From positions 14,345,654-14,409,653 of the forward strand of contig NC_133291.1 of NCBI RefSeq assembly GCF_005239225.2: a stretch of 64,000 bases of DNA, written 5' to 3'. The DNA comes from Populus alba. Its lineage: Eukaryota; Streptophyta; Magnoliopsida; Malpighiales; Salicaceae. A program made the translations under genes and the position numbers. Shown here one piece after another: positions 12,413 to 24,589 of the stretch. Below the pieces are notes generated by a model. That model saw nothing but the letters and a program-made list of their open reading frames with translations, searched no databases and was not told the origin of the DNA. Positions within the stretch are counted from its first letter, which is position 1. Every line of letters begins with the position of its first letter.

Positions 12413-13580
12413 ATGAAAAATGAAGAAATGGCTCAAATAAAAGCTCAATATCAAAAAACAATTGAGAGCATCAAAGGTGAAGTGGCTAGACTCAATAACT
12501 TGGCAACATTTTGTCTATTTTCCCTCATCCAGCTAACTCAAGCTCAAGTCATCATAGATCCAACAATGAAAAGACCTTTTAATGATAGGTCTACTAGTCC
12601 TGTGAACCATGATAAATGGGTTCTAAAAGAGAGATTAAGAGCAATTGAAGGAAATAATTTGACTGGCCTTGTATTAGCAGTTAAAATTTATTTGGTTATC
12701 AACATTGTGATGCCGAAGGAGTTTAGAGTGCTGGACTTCACCAAGTATACCAAACTAGAATGTCATAACACCCATCTTCAGTCATACTATAACAAGATGG
12801 TTGAAATGATTCATAACAATAAGATGTTGATCTATTTTTTTCCAAGATAGTCTCATAAGATTTGCCTTGAGTTGGTACATGAAACTAAACAATATCAAGA
12901 TCAAGAAATGAAAGACCTGATAGATGCCTTTTTGAAGTAGTATAAATTTAATTTGGTAACTGCTCCTGACAGAACCAGCTCAATGGCTATGGAGAAGGGA
13001 AACCAAGAGTTTGTGAGGGCATATGCGTAAATATAACGAGATAAGACAACATATGTCCAACCTTCACTGATAAAGGAAAAAATGGTGATGTTGTTCACCT
13101 ACACCTTTCAATCCCTTTAATATGAGCATTTGATGAGAAGCTTAGCTCAGCATTTTTAAGAAGCTGTAAGGATTACCGAAACAATTGAACAAGCTATCAA
13201 AATGAGAAAAATTGGAGGTCCTATCATGGATTCTAGAACAATAACGAGAGATGAATCATAAGATGGCTCTTAGGTGGGAAATCTTAGTCCAGCCAAGTCT
13301 TGTTGTAGCATCAAATGCTCAAACGCCTTTGTCAAAGATTGATATACCTTTGCCACTCGAATTTGTCTACTAACATATGTTAGACTCCAGACTTGTTGCC
13401 CCGACTCCATCAAATTCCATACAGTCATTATTTTCTAGGTGGTATAATCCAAACGAGAGATATGAATATCATGGTGGGTCCTAGGCCATTCAATTGGTAA
13501 GCAAGGGATGAATTGAGTTTGTGAAGAATGGTGGTGTCTACCACATAATCACCCTTATTTTTAACAATGATTAGTAGCTT
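12413..13580 (+). pseudogene. gag: Gag pseudogene of the Tat-type element
   Basis: The 145-codon frame 12413-12850 and its frame-shifted continuation read like Tat/Ogre gag. An N-terminal coiled-coil-like segment (about residues 1-40) is followed by 'MPKEFRVLDFTKYTKLECHNTH' with the Y-x-K-M helix, and then by 'FQDSLIRFALSWYMKL' in another frame, a shift that falls in a T-run near 12838. Further on come 'APDRTSS' and 'VQPSLIKEKMV', and near 13440-13560 a remnant of the family's C-Y-H-G-G segment, here 'RYEYHGG'. Stops and shifts break it several times. Gag would form the virus-like particle. No pol frame follows. Confidence 0.75.
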
Positions 13581-13589
13581 AACAAATGC

Positions 13590-16400
13590 TAATAAGGCAT
13601 AGATAATATGTAATTACCTAGAGAATGAGCATTGTATTTTGCTTCAATATATTATCATATATTTTGAATACATCACATACTTTCAATGAATTGTGCTTTG
13701 TTCTTTGTCTTATTATTATCCTGAAAAAAAAAAAGAGATATTTCTTTCAAAGGGTATTTTGACAAAAATATTTTGATCAAACTCCAACATGTGAAATTAT
13801 GACTAGTCAATCATAAAAGATTAAAAGTGTTTTGATTGTAGAAACGACTCGATTTTCGTTAAAATGACATGATAAACAATATGGGGTGACCACACAAATT
13901 TTAAACTCAAATATAAAATTGAACCATACATCATTTAACTAAGTTTTAGTAGTATGTATAATGACATGTAGTGGACTTGGTAGTTATGGACTAACAAATC
14001 ATGATTCTTATAAGTCCAAATCATGACATTAGACGAAGTCAAAATTTATCCATTCAAACCAACCTTTCTTGACATGAGAAAACACAATCTTTGTTTACTA
14101 CTCTCACAATTCTTGAAATATATATCAATTGCAATCCCATTTAAGCCTAAAAAATATTTCTTTAAAAAAAAAAAAGCAAAAGAAACCCTCACATGGATCA
14201 CACTCCACACTGGAGATGAATGAGGGATTTTCAGTTGATAAGATAAAGACAATAGTAGAATCAATAGTAAAGGAAATGTTAAGAACGAAAGTCCAACTAT
14301 TGAGAAAAGGGGACAATGAAAGGAGTGGCATGGTTATATGTTAATGTTTGACCTTGATGGATAACACTGAAAGTTTTTGATTGATTTTAAAATCTTGTTA
14401 AGAGCGAGGCATGATTATTGTTTGATTATAATGGAGTTTCCTGTCTAGTTTTAAGAAACAAGATTTATTGATGAAATGTATGGCATGATTTTACGTCATT
14501 TCCTTTACAAAAACAACAAGAGAAAAAGAGTTAATAAATAATTGATGTTGATCATAGGTCTTTGAAACCCTCAAATACCTTTTGAGCTTATGAATTTCCT
14601 TTTATTTCATAGTTATGAACCATAACCTGCATTATGTGCTTTTTAAAGCAAGTTTTAATCAAGTAAGCGATTTGAATTGATAAATAGTGCTCTAAAAAAC
14701 TTGAAGAGCTTTTCCATAAGGGTTATGACTTCATAAATTAAGTTACTGGTTATTACGCATGCTGATAAAATAGGTGCTCAAAAGAAATAATCTTTATTGA
14801 TAAAGCCTCAAGTTTTGACTTGAAAATCTTGTTGTTTTTTTTTTATTCAAAAAAGGTCACCCCATCACGTATTATCAAATGATATACCCAAGATCAAATA
14901 TTAAAATTGACACAAAGAATTATAGAAAAAACTATTTTAATCTTACAACAGGTCAATTTATGTTTTTAAAATACAAGATAATCAAAGGATTGGATGTATT
15001 GAATGGTGTGTGTTGGGTCTTTAATCAAAGAAGCTTGATTTTTAAAAATATTTTCAAAAATTGACATCTCTTTGATTTAATTTCAACAATTAGACTTGAA
15101 CATACATAATCTTTGAAATATGCGAGTTGATTCCAGAACAAGAAAGATTTTCAAACAAAAAAAAACATTAACTGAGTTTGCAAAGTCCTCAACAGAAATG
15201 ACATTGACATTTCTTGATCATTCTTAAAAAGTTGAGCAATCGGGGGCAATACAATGAACCTTGAAAGGAAAACAAACAATATTCAAATTAGTTGAGGGCA
15301 AATAAAGATAATCAAATGATGAATAAGTGAAATTCATTGAATTTATGTTAAAAATATGGCAATGACAAATAACTCTTGATTATAAACAGAAGAACGAGCA
15401 CATTCAGATCAACTTAGGGCAATGTTTTTCAATGACAAACTATGATATAGTGAACTTTAGCAGCAATTGAGAGTAACATTGCACTTGAACGACATCTTCA
15501 TATTTTCTTCTTGGTTTACCCTCTAAAATATGACTATGACTTCTGAAATATGTTATTGCATGGGTGCATTTCAATGAATGTCAGAAAGATGCACACCACC
15601 AAGATGGACTATGGGATAATTTTCTTTGAAGCTCATTGACTTAAAGTGTATTTTCATCATATGAATGTGGGTGATAAAAGGGAATATCATGGATGATAAG
15701 AATGCATTTCTTTTCATGATTTGATTAGAAGAGTTGAGAGGAACTTGTTGAGAAGAACACTGAGTATACAATAATGAGCCTTTTACTACAAGCTATGAGA
15801 TGCATGTCTAGACAACTTAAGGTTGATGATAACATACACTTGAAAAGTATGTTTCAACTAGAGGCAACTTCATGGCTGATTTATAATCTAGGATAAGATT
15901 GACTTAAAAAAAAAAAAACCTTTTAGTGATTGTCGGCAGGATGCATATAACTAATTAGAGAAAAATTATTAAGAGAATCTTGGAAATGAATGATTTGTTA
16001 AGCTCCTTTATGATGAATCAAGCAACACCCCACTTTGGTGTATAGTTAACTTGACAAACAACAAGATTGGTAATCATCGTGAATAACCCAGGATGAGCCA
16101 CTTACATTTGAGTAGAGGACTGGCATACGATAAACTCGAATAAGCTGGTAAATCAGAAAAATAAAGAAGGCTTTAGATAGCAAACAAAGACACCTTATGA
16201 CAATGGAGCATTAAAGAAGGGGGTCTATATTTCAAACTAGGTAAGGATGCATATATGTCATCTAATCCTAAGGCATTGCATAAATATTTTTTAATTTTAG
16301 AAAAGAAATCCTCAATGAAATCCAACAAAATTTTGATGAGTGTACGAAAAAAAAATCATTTAGTTAATAATAGCAAAGAATCATAGTTTTGACCATGGAA
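13590..16400. other. Non-coding interior of the Tat-type element
   Basis: AT-rich sequence without recognisable pol motifs on either strand. Phrases such as 'ttgagggcaa' and 'tcgggggcaa' recur (15240, 15295, 15410), as if it were decayed 3' non-coding repeat sequence. The open frames here are short and look like chance. Confidence 0.55.
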
Positions 16401-16900
16401 TGTGAAGAAAATGAGATAAACCTTACCATTAGAAAATTCTCAAGAAAATAAGAAGATTAACCCTATTATTAGGAAGAGTTTTCAAACCCTATGATCGAGA
16501 AGTATAAGGTCAACCCTGCAATCACGGAGCATCAAATTTTCAACTCTATCATCAGGAAATCTAGTTAAATTCATTCATTGAGAAGAATAAATGTCAACCC
16601 TGCAATCAAGAATCACTATGAAAGTTAAGGAGAACTTGATAGGCCCTATCATAAAAAAAAAAAAAAAAAAAAAACAAGAAACAAGAAAACAAGAAACAAA
16701 AGAAAATGAAGAACCCTGTTATCAGGTATCCTAATTTCAAACCTTGCAATCATGAAAGAAAGTGAGAAGAACCTTACTTTTAGGAAATTCTTAAAAAAAA
16801 AAAAAGTTCAAACTTTGTCATCAAGAAGAACAAGAATAGCCTACCATCAAGAATTTGAGTTTTGGGAACCTTGCCATCAACAATCTTAGTTTTTAATTCC
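16400..16900 (+). repeat. Degenerate minisatellite 'aaccctgcaatcaggaa'
   Basis: About ten irregular units of 35-50 bp, each with AACCCT(A/G)(C/T)(A/C)ATCA(G/A)GAA followed by an A/G-rich spacer. It lies immediately before the longer minisatellite, within the Tat-type element. Confidence 0.65.
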
Positions 16901-16944
16901 ATAATTAAAATATTTTGAATTCAATCAAAATAATTAAAGTTACA

Positions 16945-18190
16945 TTTTGAGAGTTCTAGTTAAAGAGGATCACTAAGATTCAGGATTTTAGGTTAACCGA
17001 GTTGTAGACAAAGATTTTGGTTCTAGTTAAAGGTGATTGCCAGATGGGATCTTAAGTTGATCAAGTTAAAGATGAAGATTTTGGTTCTGGTTAAAAGGGG
17101 TCTCTAGATTGAGATTTCAGGTTAATCCAACTGAGAACAAAGATTTAGGTTCTGGTTAAAGGGTTAAGATTTCAAGTTAACCCAACAGAAAACAGAGATT
17201 TTATTTCTGGTTAAAGGGAATAGTTGATTGGGGTTTTAGGTTGATTGAGCTACTAACAAAGATTTTGGTTTTAGTTAAAAGAAATCACCAGATTAGGATT
17301 TTAGGTTAACCAAGCTATAGACAAAGATTTTGATTCTAGTTAAAGGGGAATGCCAAATCGGATCTTAGATTGATTGAGTTGAATACAGAGATTTAGGTTC
17401 TGGTTGAAAAATGTCTCTAGATTGAGATTTTAGATTAACCCAACCGAAGATAAAAATTTATGTTCTAGTTAAAGGGTTGAGATTTTAGGTTAACCCAAAA
17501 CAAAGATTTTAGTTATAGTTAAAGGGAGTCCTCAAATTGAGGTTTCAAGTTGATTGAGCTACCAACAAAGATTTTGGATCTAGTTAAAGGAAATCACCAT
17601 ATTGGAATTTCAAGTTAACCAAGCTATGGACAAAGATTTCGGTTCTGGTTAAAGGAAATCACCATATTGGAATTTCAGGTTAATCGAGCTATAGACAAAA
17701 TTTTGGTTCTGGTTAAAGGAGATTGCTAGATGAAATCTTAAGTTGACCAAGTTGAAGACAGAGATTTAGGTTTTGGTTAAAGGGGATCTCTAGATTGAGA
17801 TTTCAAGTTAACCTAATCGAAAACACGGATTTTAGTTCTAGTTAAAGGGAATCGTCAGATTGAGATTTCAGGTTGACCAAACTGCAACCAGAGATTGTGG
17901 TTCTGGTTAAAGGGGGTCTCTAAATTGAGATTTTAGATTAACCTAACCAAAAATAGAGATTTAAGCTCTAGTTAAAAGGGGTCTTTAGATTGAAATTTTA
18001 GATTAACCCAACCGAAGACAAAGATTTTGTTTTTAGTTAAAAGGGATCGCTAGATTAGGACATCATATTGACCAAACTTTTAGCAAATATTTTGGTTCTG
18101 GTTACAGGGATTCGCCAGATTGTGATCTCATGATAATCACATTATACATAGTTTTTATCATAGTTCTAGTTGAAGGAGATTGCTATAAAG
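16945..18190 (+). repeat. Minisatellite, about 20 copies of a ~64-bp unit
   Basis: The phrase GGTTCTGGTTAAAGGGGAT recurs about every 56-70 nt (for example near 17019, 17075, 17142, 17264, 17640, 17765, 17895, 18090). Each is followed by 'agattgagatttcaggttaacc' and 'gaagacaaagatttt'. Units vary by substitution and small indels. The array ends about 140 nt before the 3' LTR. Tandem arrays in this position are a known habit of Tat-lineage elements. Confidence 0.85.
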
Positions 18191-18310
18191 ACAGGGTTTC
18201 AGATCAACCAAACTAAAAGTTTTGAGAAGATTAGTTTTGAAAGAATAGTTTGTTTGTCTTTACAAACTTACTACGCAAAACACTTAGCAAATCTTTGCTC
18301 CATAAGTATT

Positions 18311-18323
18311 GTAAAGAGGGGGC
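18311..18323 (+). other. Polypurine tract of the Tat-type element
   Basis: GTAAAGAGGGGGC lies just before the 3' LTR start (TGTTGCTACTT at 18327). It would prime plus-strand DNA synthesis. Confidence 0.6.
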
Positions 18324-18326
18324 ATT

Positions 18327-20116
18327 TGTTGCTACTTAATTTTTTACACCATTTTTGAAGTATTTTAAAATATATATGTTTTTGAAGTATTCACGTCATT
18401 TTCAGTGTTTTTTCTATGCGTTTAGTTGTTAAATTGATCTTTTCCTAGTCGACGTTGGTGTTGCTTTAAAAAAAAGATAAAAAGAATAAAAAATATATTA
18501 AAAGAAAAATTAAAATGGACTAAGGGACTAAAAGTGAAAAGAAAGAAGTTGAGGAATCAAATTGTTTTTTGAATTGCTTAGTCACTAAGCAATTTACCTA
18601 TAAATAGTTGCCTAACACACACAAAAGAAAAAGGGAGAGGACCATTAAAAAAATAAATAAAAAAAGAACCCACACACACATATGAAAAAAACCCAGCCAT
18701 CATTTACAACTTTTTCTACCCAAGGCTGACCACTACCACACAAAAGAACCAGAGCTCCATTGTTTTGAGGGATGAATTTTTTCTTTCCTTCTCCTTTCAA
18801 AAGACCATTGTGAGCTCTTGACAGATTGTCCTTCTCCTTCTATAGCATCATAATTCAACTTATGAGCAAGCATCACCTTCTTGGCATGGGACCGTGAGCC
18901 CCATTCCAATCCAGTAGCATAGGATGTGGGTAAAAAAAAGGAGCTAATATCGACTTTTAACGTAGTAGAGCTTCCTTTATAGAGATTCATTTGTGGCATT
19001 GCCAGTAGGGGATCCAAGATGTGATGTAGTAATTTCATACACTGTAAAATTTTCTTCTACTAGTAGCAGTATAAAAAACATTTGTAGTGAGAAGAGATAA
19101 ACTTATAATAAAAAACAAGAAGACTGAAACTATATAAGTGTTTGTTTGGTGCACCATCAGTGAGGAATTGAAGAGGAGACAAATGAGTTTCAGATTCACC
19201 AGTTTCTCCTCCTTCAATAGAGAAAGCAAGTGATTCCACGTGTTGACAGTGGCATGACTGTGTGGTTCCATATGCTGCCGGGATTACCTAGCAACCTTGG
19301 AAAGTTTCTAATATTCCCTAGACAACTATAACAACCTTGAAAGGTCAATTCCTAACCCCAAACCATTTATTTGATAAATTATTAGTTTTGGGAACAAACT
19401 ATTAATTGTGCATATGGTTTTGGAACTGTTTAATAATGATTTGTGATTGATTAAGCTATTAGGATAAAAATTATCAATTTATCTTTATTGCATATGACTA
19501 AGTCTGTTAAAAAAAGATTATATCTTTATATTTTTCTATATAAAAAAATCATAAAAAAAAAAGGTTTTTACTTTGCATGCATTTTTTAGATTTAATAACT
19601 AATTTATTTAAACCATGAGAATTTGACCTATATTTCAAAAACACCATACAAAATTTTATTTTGTTTAATATCTGAGATTATGAACTTATACATAAGATGT
19701 ATTTCATATATTAAATAAAAAGATAGCTTTTTTTCTTCTTTTTCAACTTTAGAATGATTAGGTTTTAAATTGATAAGATAAAGACCTCTTTACCAAGGAG
19801 AACTTTTTATCGATCTTAAACAGATCAACAGTTAGAAAACATAACATTTTCTTAGTTTATATAAGACAGATAAACAATGCAATTTACCTCAAGTAAGACA
19901 TATTAAGGGTTCTAATACCCTTTATTTATGCAATCAATCTTCTTATCTGAACTCTAAGACCAATTAGGGTTTGTATTGACCAAAATAATAGGTGTTGATT
20001 TTCATTCCCTCTTTTAACTGATAAATGACAAGAATTTCTTGTTCTTTCCATCCATTCCATTTCCAACCATTCCCGATCTAGGATGATGATCACCACGACG
20101 TCGTCCATATACGATA
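18327..20116 (+). repeat. 3' LTR of the Tat-type element
   Basis: Longer than the 5' LTR by 333 nt because it keeps the segment 18566-18930. That segment holds a TATA box and a hairpin. It ends TA, not CA, directly before the ATCTT target duplication. Confidence 0.88.
18572..18606 (+). promoter_or_regulatory. LTR core promoter: hairpin followed by TATA box
   Basis: A perfect inverted repeat AATTGCTTAG-tca-CTAAGCAATT (18572-18594, 10-bp arms, 3-nt loop) ends 4 nt before TATAAATA at 18599-18606. The TATA box is the likely start signal for element transcription. The hairpin could be a DNA-binding palindrome, which is inference. Confidence 0.6.
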
Positions 20117-20121
20117 ATCTT

Positions 20122-23100
20122 GAAATTTGTTTGAGTCAAATTATTTTCTTATAGGTTATTTGAGTTATTTTTATATCTATAAAATCAATTCAATCATATC
20201 GATCAACCCATTTGGTTTAAATTACGGATAAATTATGGATAGCATGTCAATTATCTAGTGTAATTAAAAAAACACTAAAGTTGCTCAGTAAATCCCTGTA
20301 CATTATGTCTAAGATCACTGTGGACTACTGTACCTTTTTCTTTTTTCTTTTTTTACTGTGGATTCAAAGTATTTATTAGAGGGTCTTATTTTCATTAGTT
20401 TTGGTGGCTACGTGGTAAGCTCCCTACCATATTTCCCATCTCTTTCTTTTTGCAGCAGAGTATTTTCATTATTTTTAGTGGCTACGTTGCAAGCTCCCTG
20501 CCATATTTCCCATCTCTTTCTTTTTGGTCATATTTCCCATCTTTTTCTTTTTGTAGTAGAGAACGCGCGTTCGTAGTTTTGGATCCACTTCGCAAGCACC
20601 ACTGTGCAACCCTTTTATCTCTCAACCCCCTTTTATCTCCTAACCCAGAACCATCAATGTTTTGATTTGCTTCTTCGTGGTCTTCTAGTGTAATGTCAGG
20701 CTGTTTAGAGATTTGCTTACATGCTTCTTTCTTGGGGGAGTGTGAGCATTTCTTTATTAGTGTGGCTCGGCTGTGCAAGTTTAAGTGGCTCTATGTGCGG
20801 TTTTAACATCTTTGAGCTGTTTTTTGTTTTTCATTGGTGGCTCTTCTTAAGAGAAGAAACGTCTGTGTTAGCTAAGTTGGTGAGTTTAGATGGGTTTTGA
20901 CTTGGCTTGGCTTGGGTTCTTGGTGAGGCTTTGATTTTTTTAGATTGTTAACTGTTGTAGCATTTGGGCCTCTAATTTTTTAAGATTGTTGGGTGTTACA
21001 AGATTTGACGTGGGTGTTACAGGATTTGGAGCCTTTTATTTTTTATGATCGATGGTGTTGCACGATTTGGTATTAAATAAATATGGTTGTACAAGGTTGC
21101 CTGCTGTTTGTTTAGGGGGGTATTGTTCTGGTTCTATTGGATTGGACGTGTTCAGTTTATGGGAGATAAGTTTTTTTTTCCTCTACTCTAATTTCGTAGG
21201 TTTGTAATTATGATTTATATATTGTTTGTTTGATTTTGGGAATTGTGTTTAGTGGTTTCAGTGAATGCTCTGCTCTAGTTTGGTTAGATTTCTACTTGTG
21301 ATTTCTTTACTGTTTACTTAAATCCAGGGATTTTTTATTAAAAAAAAATAGAACTGCTTAGTGAATTTTTTATGTGGATTCTAACTGTGGTCGTGTGGAG
21401 CATTCGTCCTTTTGTTGTACTATTTTCTTTTCTTTGCATCATTAGTGTCGTCTCTTTCTTCTAGAGGTGCAGGGTGTGTGTATAGTGGCATTCAAAATGT
21501 ATGTTTTGTTTCTTGGTTCACTTTTAGAGCTTTTAGTGCCTTTATTGGTCTGTCTTTGCTTGCTCTGTTATTTAGTTGCCTTCTTCGATTGTCAAGGGTT
21601 GTTGGTGGTTATTTAAACTCATTTTTTTTGTTGCTATTAAGGACTTTGGCCTCTTTGTTTGGTGGGAAATTGCAACAGTGGTTGCTGTTCTACAATTGGA
21701 AAAAAACTTTGTGCTTGCCAAGTTTGTTACCTGTATGTTGGCATTATCTTTGTGTATTATCAAATTTAATTCATGCTTTTTGGCCATTTTTTAGAGCTAG
21801 GTTTATGTTTTGGTGACTATTGAGCATGCATTTTATGATATATTCGAGAGGTTTGTAATGTTGTTTTGCTCTTGCATGCCTCTGTCACTATGTGTGTGTT
21901 AGCTACTTGTTTTGTTTTAGGTTTCCAGGTGGTTTAAGTGTTTGTTTTGGGGTGCATTGGTCTATGTAAATGCTTTCTTTCTTTTGTGTTTGTTTGGGTT
22001 TTGGAACTATAGGTTGGTATGGGAAAAAAATTATTCTAGGGGTTTTGAGGTATTGATTGTCCCTGCAAATGCAAGGAATTGTTTTGCTATCTTAGGGATT
22101 TAACATGGTTATTGGTTTTGTTTTCCTCAATTTACCAGTCTTTATGGTTGGTTGTTAGATTGTTTGATTCTATTTTGGGTTGAAGAAAACAGCAGTGCGG
22201 TTGGCTTGGGTTTAAATTTCAATTTTATTATGTCTTTGTTGAGACTTTTGGTTTTGTTTTTGTTTTTGTAGGATCTTTATTTTTAAGGATTCCATTGGGT
22301 TGATTGGACCTTGTTGATGCTTTGTTCCTTTTGTGCCTGTTTTGCAGCTGGTTATTGGATCTTCATTGCCTTTGTTTTGTTTCATTTCATCGGCTTGGTT
22401 GCTGCTGTTGTGCTTGGATTTGCTAGGGTTCCTGTGCTGTCCAGGTTAGTTATTTATGGCCTTGCAGTGTCTTTTTCTTTGCTTGGTTCCTGTTTGAGTA
22501 ATCTATTTTATTTTTGCACTTTGTTGTTGTTTGGTCTATTAAAAAATATGAATTCTCTTTTGAAATTGTTCAGCCTTTTTGGGTTTGTTGTTGGTTGCAT
22601 GTTTCTGGTTCTTTGTATCAAATTGGACTCTCGTTTTGATTTCATTGTGTCTTTGTTGGGGCTTTGGTTTCTTTTTTTTCTGGGCCAGCACTGTTTTTTT
22701 TTCCCTTCTATTGGGGTTATTGGCCTGAGCTGTGTTTCAATAGCCTGACATTGTTGATACTTTATTTCTTTTTGCCTATTTTACAGTTGGTGGTTACGGT
22801 GCTCTTTGCCTTTGTTTTGATAAATTTTCATTGCCTTCGTTGCTATTGTTGTGCCTTGGTTTGTTAAGGCTCCTGTGTGTTTTATTGGTTTTTTTTAAGA
22901 ACTTAAATGTTGTTTTCATGATTGGAGAGCATGATTTTAATTATGGATTTATAAAGACCTTTTACATTGTGTGGCAGTTGTACTTGTTTAGTTATTTTTA
23001 TGTCTTGGTTCCTTAATCTCTCTAGGTTTCAAATGCTTGAAGTTTGTCTTTTTCTTTTTATTTTTTGCTATTGCTGTGTTTTTTGAGGCACTGGTTTGCC

Positions 23101-23760
23101 ATGTTTTTTTTTTTTTTCAGCTTGCGTTTTGCATCTGCTAGTGTTTAAAGTTTTAAATCTTATGTTGGGGACAGTTCATAGCTGGAGGTGTTCTTTTGGT
23201 GTTTGGCTATGCATCAACATCATCACTCAGCTGGTTTGTTTACATTGCCTTTCATATCTTTCATTAATCATATAGTTCATGAGGTGTGAATACACAAGAG
23301 CCTGGAATTTCCTTAAGCACCTTATAATAGAATGGATCATCATATTGCTATGTATATATAAGAATTTTCCACTCATTTTTATTGTATAGCAAAGAGGAAT
23401 AGCAACAACTAAATTTCAATCCCTAACTTGATTATATGGTTGCTATGTGTTTTCTTGGATTTATATTTTGCTATCATTTGGATGCTTGATACTGGTTTTG
23501 GTTCTGTTGGAATATTTCATGGCGATTGCCTGCTGTGTGTTGATTCTAAGTTGAATTTGTTGGTTTTATCAAAAATTTTGGATGTTCTTGAATTTTTTCC
23601 ACATTTATAAAAGGACCTCAATGCATGCAGGGATTGTGTTTCAATCCTATAGTTTCTCTCCTTGTTCCTCTCCTGTTTTGAATTGGGCTATCAAACTTGA
23701 AAAAATCACAAAACACATCATCATCAGCTTTTGCATCACACTGACCAGCCATATTGTGAT
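20122..23760. other. T- and G-rich non-coding stretch
   Basis: No exon-like coding sequence is recognised; the open frames here are artefacts of T-richness (runs of Phe, Leu, Cys). Internal duplications are visible. A ~75-bp pair at 20396-20545 shares 'agctccctgccatatttcccatctctttcttttt'. A ~425-bp pair (about 22180-22450 and 22605-22880) shares 'attgcctttgttttg' and 'tgctgttgtgcttgg'. It may be the 5' non-coding part of the Helitron that follows, but no Helitron 5' end could be fixed. Confidence 0.4.
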
Positions 23761-23884
23761 AAAAGTTTGATGAAAGGAAGGCAAATAGAGTACTCTTAGC
23801 TCAATGTAATGTAACTACTCTTAAAAGTTTGATGAAAGGAAGGCAAATAGAGTACTCTTAGCTCAATGTAATGTAACTACTCTT
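23761..23884. repeat. Exact 62-bp tandem duplication
   Basis: Copies at 23761-23822 and 23823-23884, starting AAAAGTTTGATGAAAGGAAG, are identical as far as I can read. The identity implies a recent duplication or an assembly artefact. Confidence 0.9.
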
Positions 23885-23913
23885 AAAGGAAAAGGAAAAG
23901 TAATTGTGTTAAG

Positions 23914-24042
23914 TTGCTCTGATATTTTAAGTGCTGGAAAAATTAAAGAACATTGAATGGCTAGGCATAACTTAAAGCTCTCTGATATTTCAAGTGCTGG
24001 AAAAATTAAAGGACAATGATTGGTTGGGCATAACTTAAAGCT
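23914..24042. repeat. Diverged 63-bp tandem duplication
   Basis: 'gctctgatattttaagtgctggaaaaattaaag...gcataacttaaag' recurs 63 nt later with several substitutions. It adjoins the exact 62-bp duplication. Confidence 0.8.
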
Positions 24043-24589
24043 TAAGTTTTTGGGTTGGGTGAACCTCTTTGAAAATGATTTTTATATTAATTTTTTCTCT
24101 TAATCTCACCATTTTTATATTAAATCAATGCCTCAAAAATTTTATATTAATGAAGTATTAGAGATATATTGAAATAAAGGTAAAAAAAATAAATACATTA
24201 AAGATATTCTTTGTTTGAATGATAGCTTGAGATTGGGGTATTCTTTTGCTTTACTTGAAAATATGTGCTTGCTGTTGTGTTTTTTTTTTAAAAAGATGTT
24301 GCTTGAACTCATGCTTAGTGATATATGTTTTAAAAAAAAGCTGATTAAACTCATGTTAGAAGTTATTTAAAGAGATACATTCCAAAATAAAAGATGCTTA
24401 AAAATAAGAAATAAGAAGATTTTTCCTAAGGCAATCAAGGTTATTACTTCTATGCTTGGAAATAGTAAATTAAATTGTTTATTGGTTTGACATGGTTATC
24501 TAAGATGCTACATGTTGAGTGAAGAATTTTTGACATGTTGTTTTATTTTCCCTTGGCCTTTGAATTAAATTATATATAATTAGCAATTG

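Larger units (their letters stand above)
10200..20116 (+). mobile_element. Tat/Ogre-type Ty3/gypsy LTR retrotransposon, complete but non-autonomous
   Basis: The element is bounded by direct LTRs (10200-11656 and 18327-20116) and an exact 5-bp target duplication ATCTT at 10195-10199 and 20117-20121. The LTRs start TG and end CA (5') or TA (3'). A primer-binding site follows the 5' LTR by 3 nt, and a purine tract precedes the 3' LTR. Only a broken gag (12413-13580) is recognisable; I see no protease, reverse transcriptase, RNase H or integrase motif in the remaining ~4.7 kb, so the element depends on others. Minisatellites sit upstream of the 3' LTR, as known for the Tat lineage. LTR divergence is substantial, so the insertion is old. 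Confidence 0.88.

Noticed and set aside
16945..18190. Repeat-spacer pattern resembling a CRISPR array
   Set aside because: Units are contiguous and diverge gradually with no unique spacers. It is a minisatellite in a eukaryotic retrotransposon.
20253..20300. TCTAGTG... as the Helitron 5' terminus
   Set aside because: It starts TC after A, but the motif is too short and common, and no sibling copy can be compared here. The 5' end was left open.
21412..21816. 134-codon hydrophobic open frame, looking like a membrane protein
   Set aside because: It lies in T-rich DNA where Phe/Leu/Cys runs arise by chance. No start context, exon chain or conserved motif supports it; similar frames occur at 22311-22748 and nearby for the same reason.
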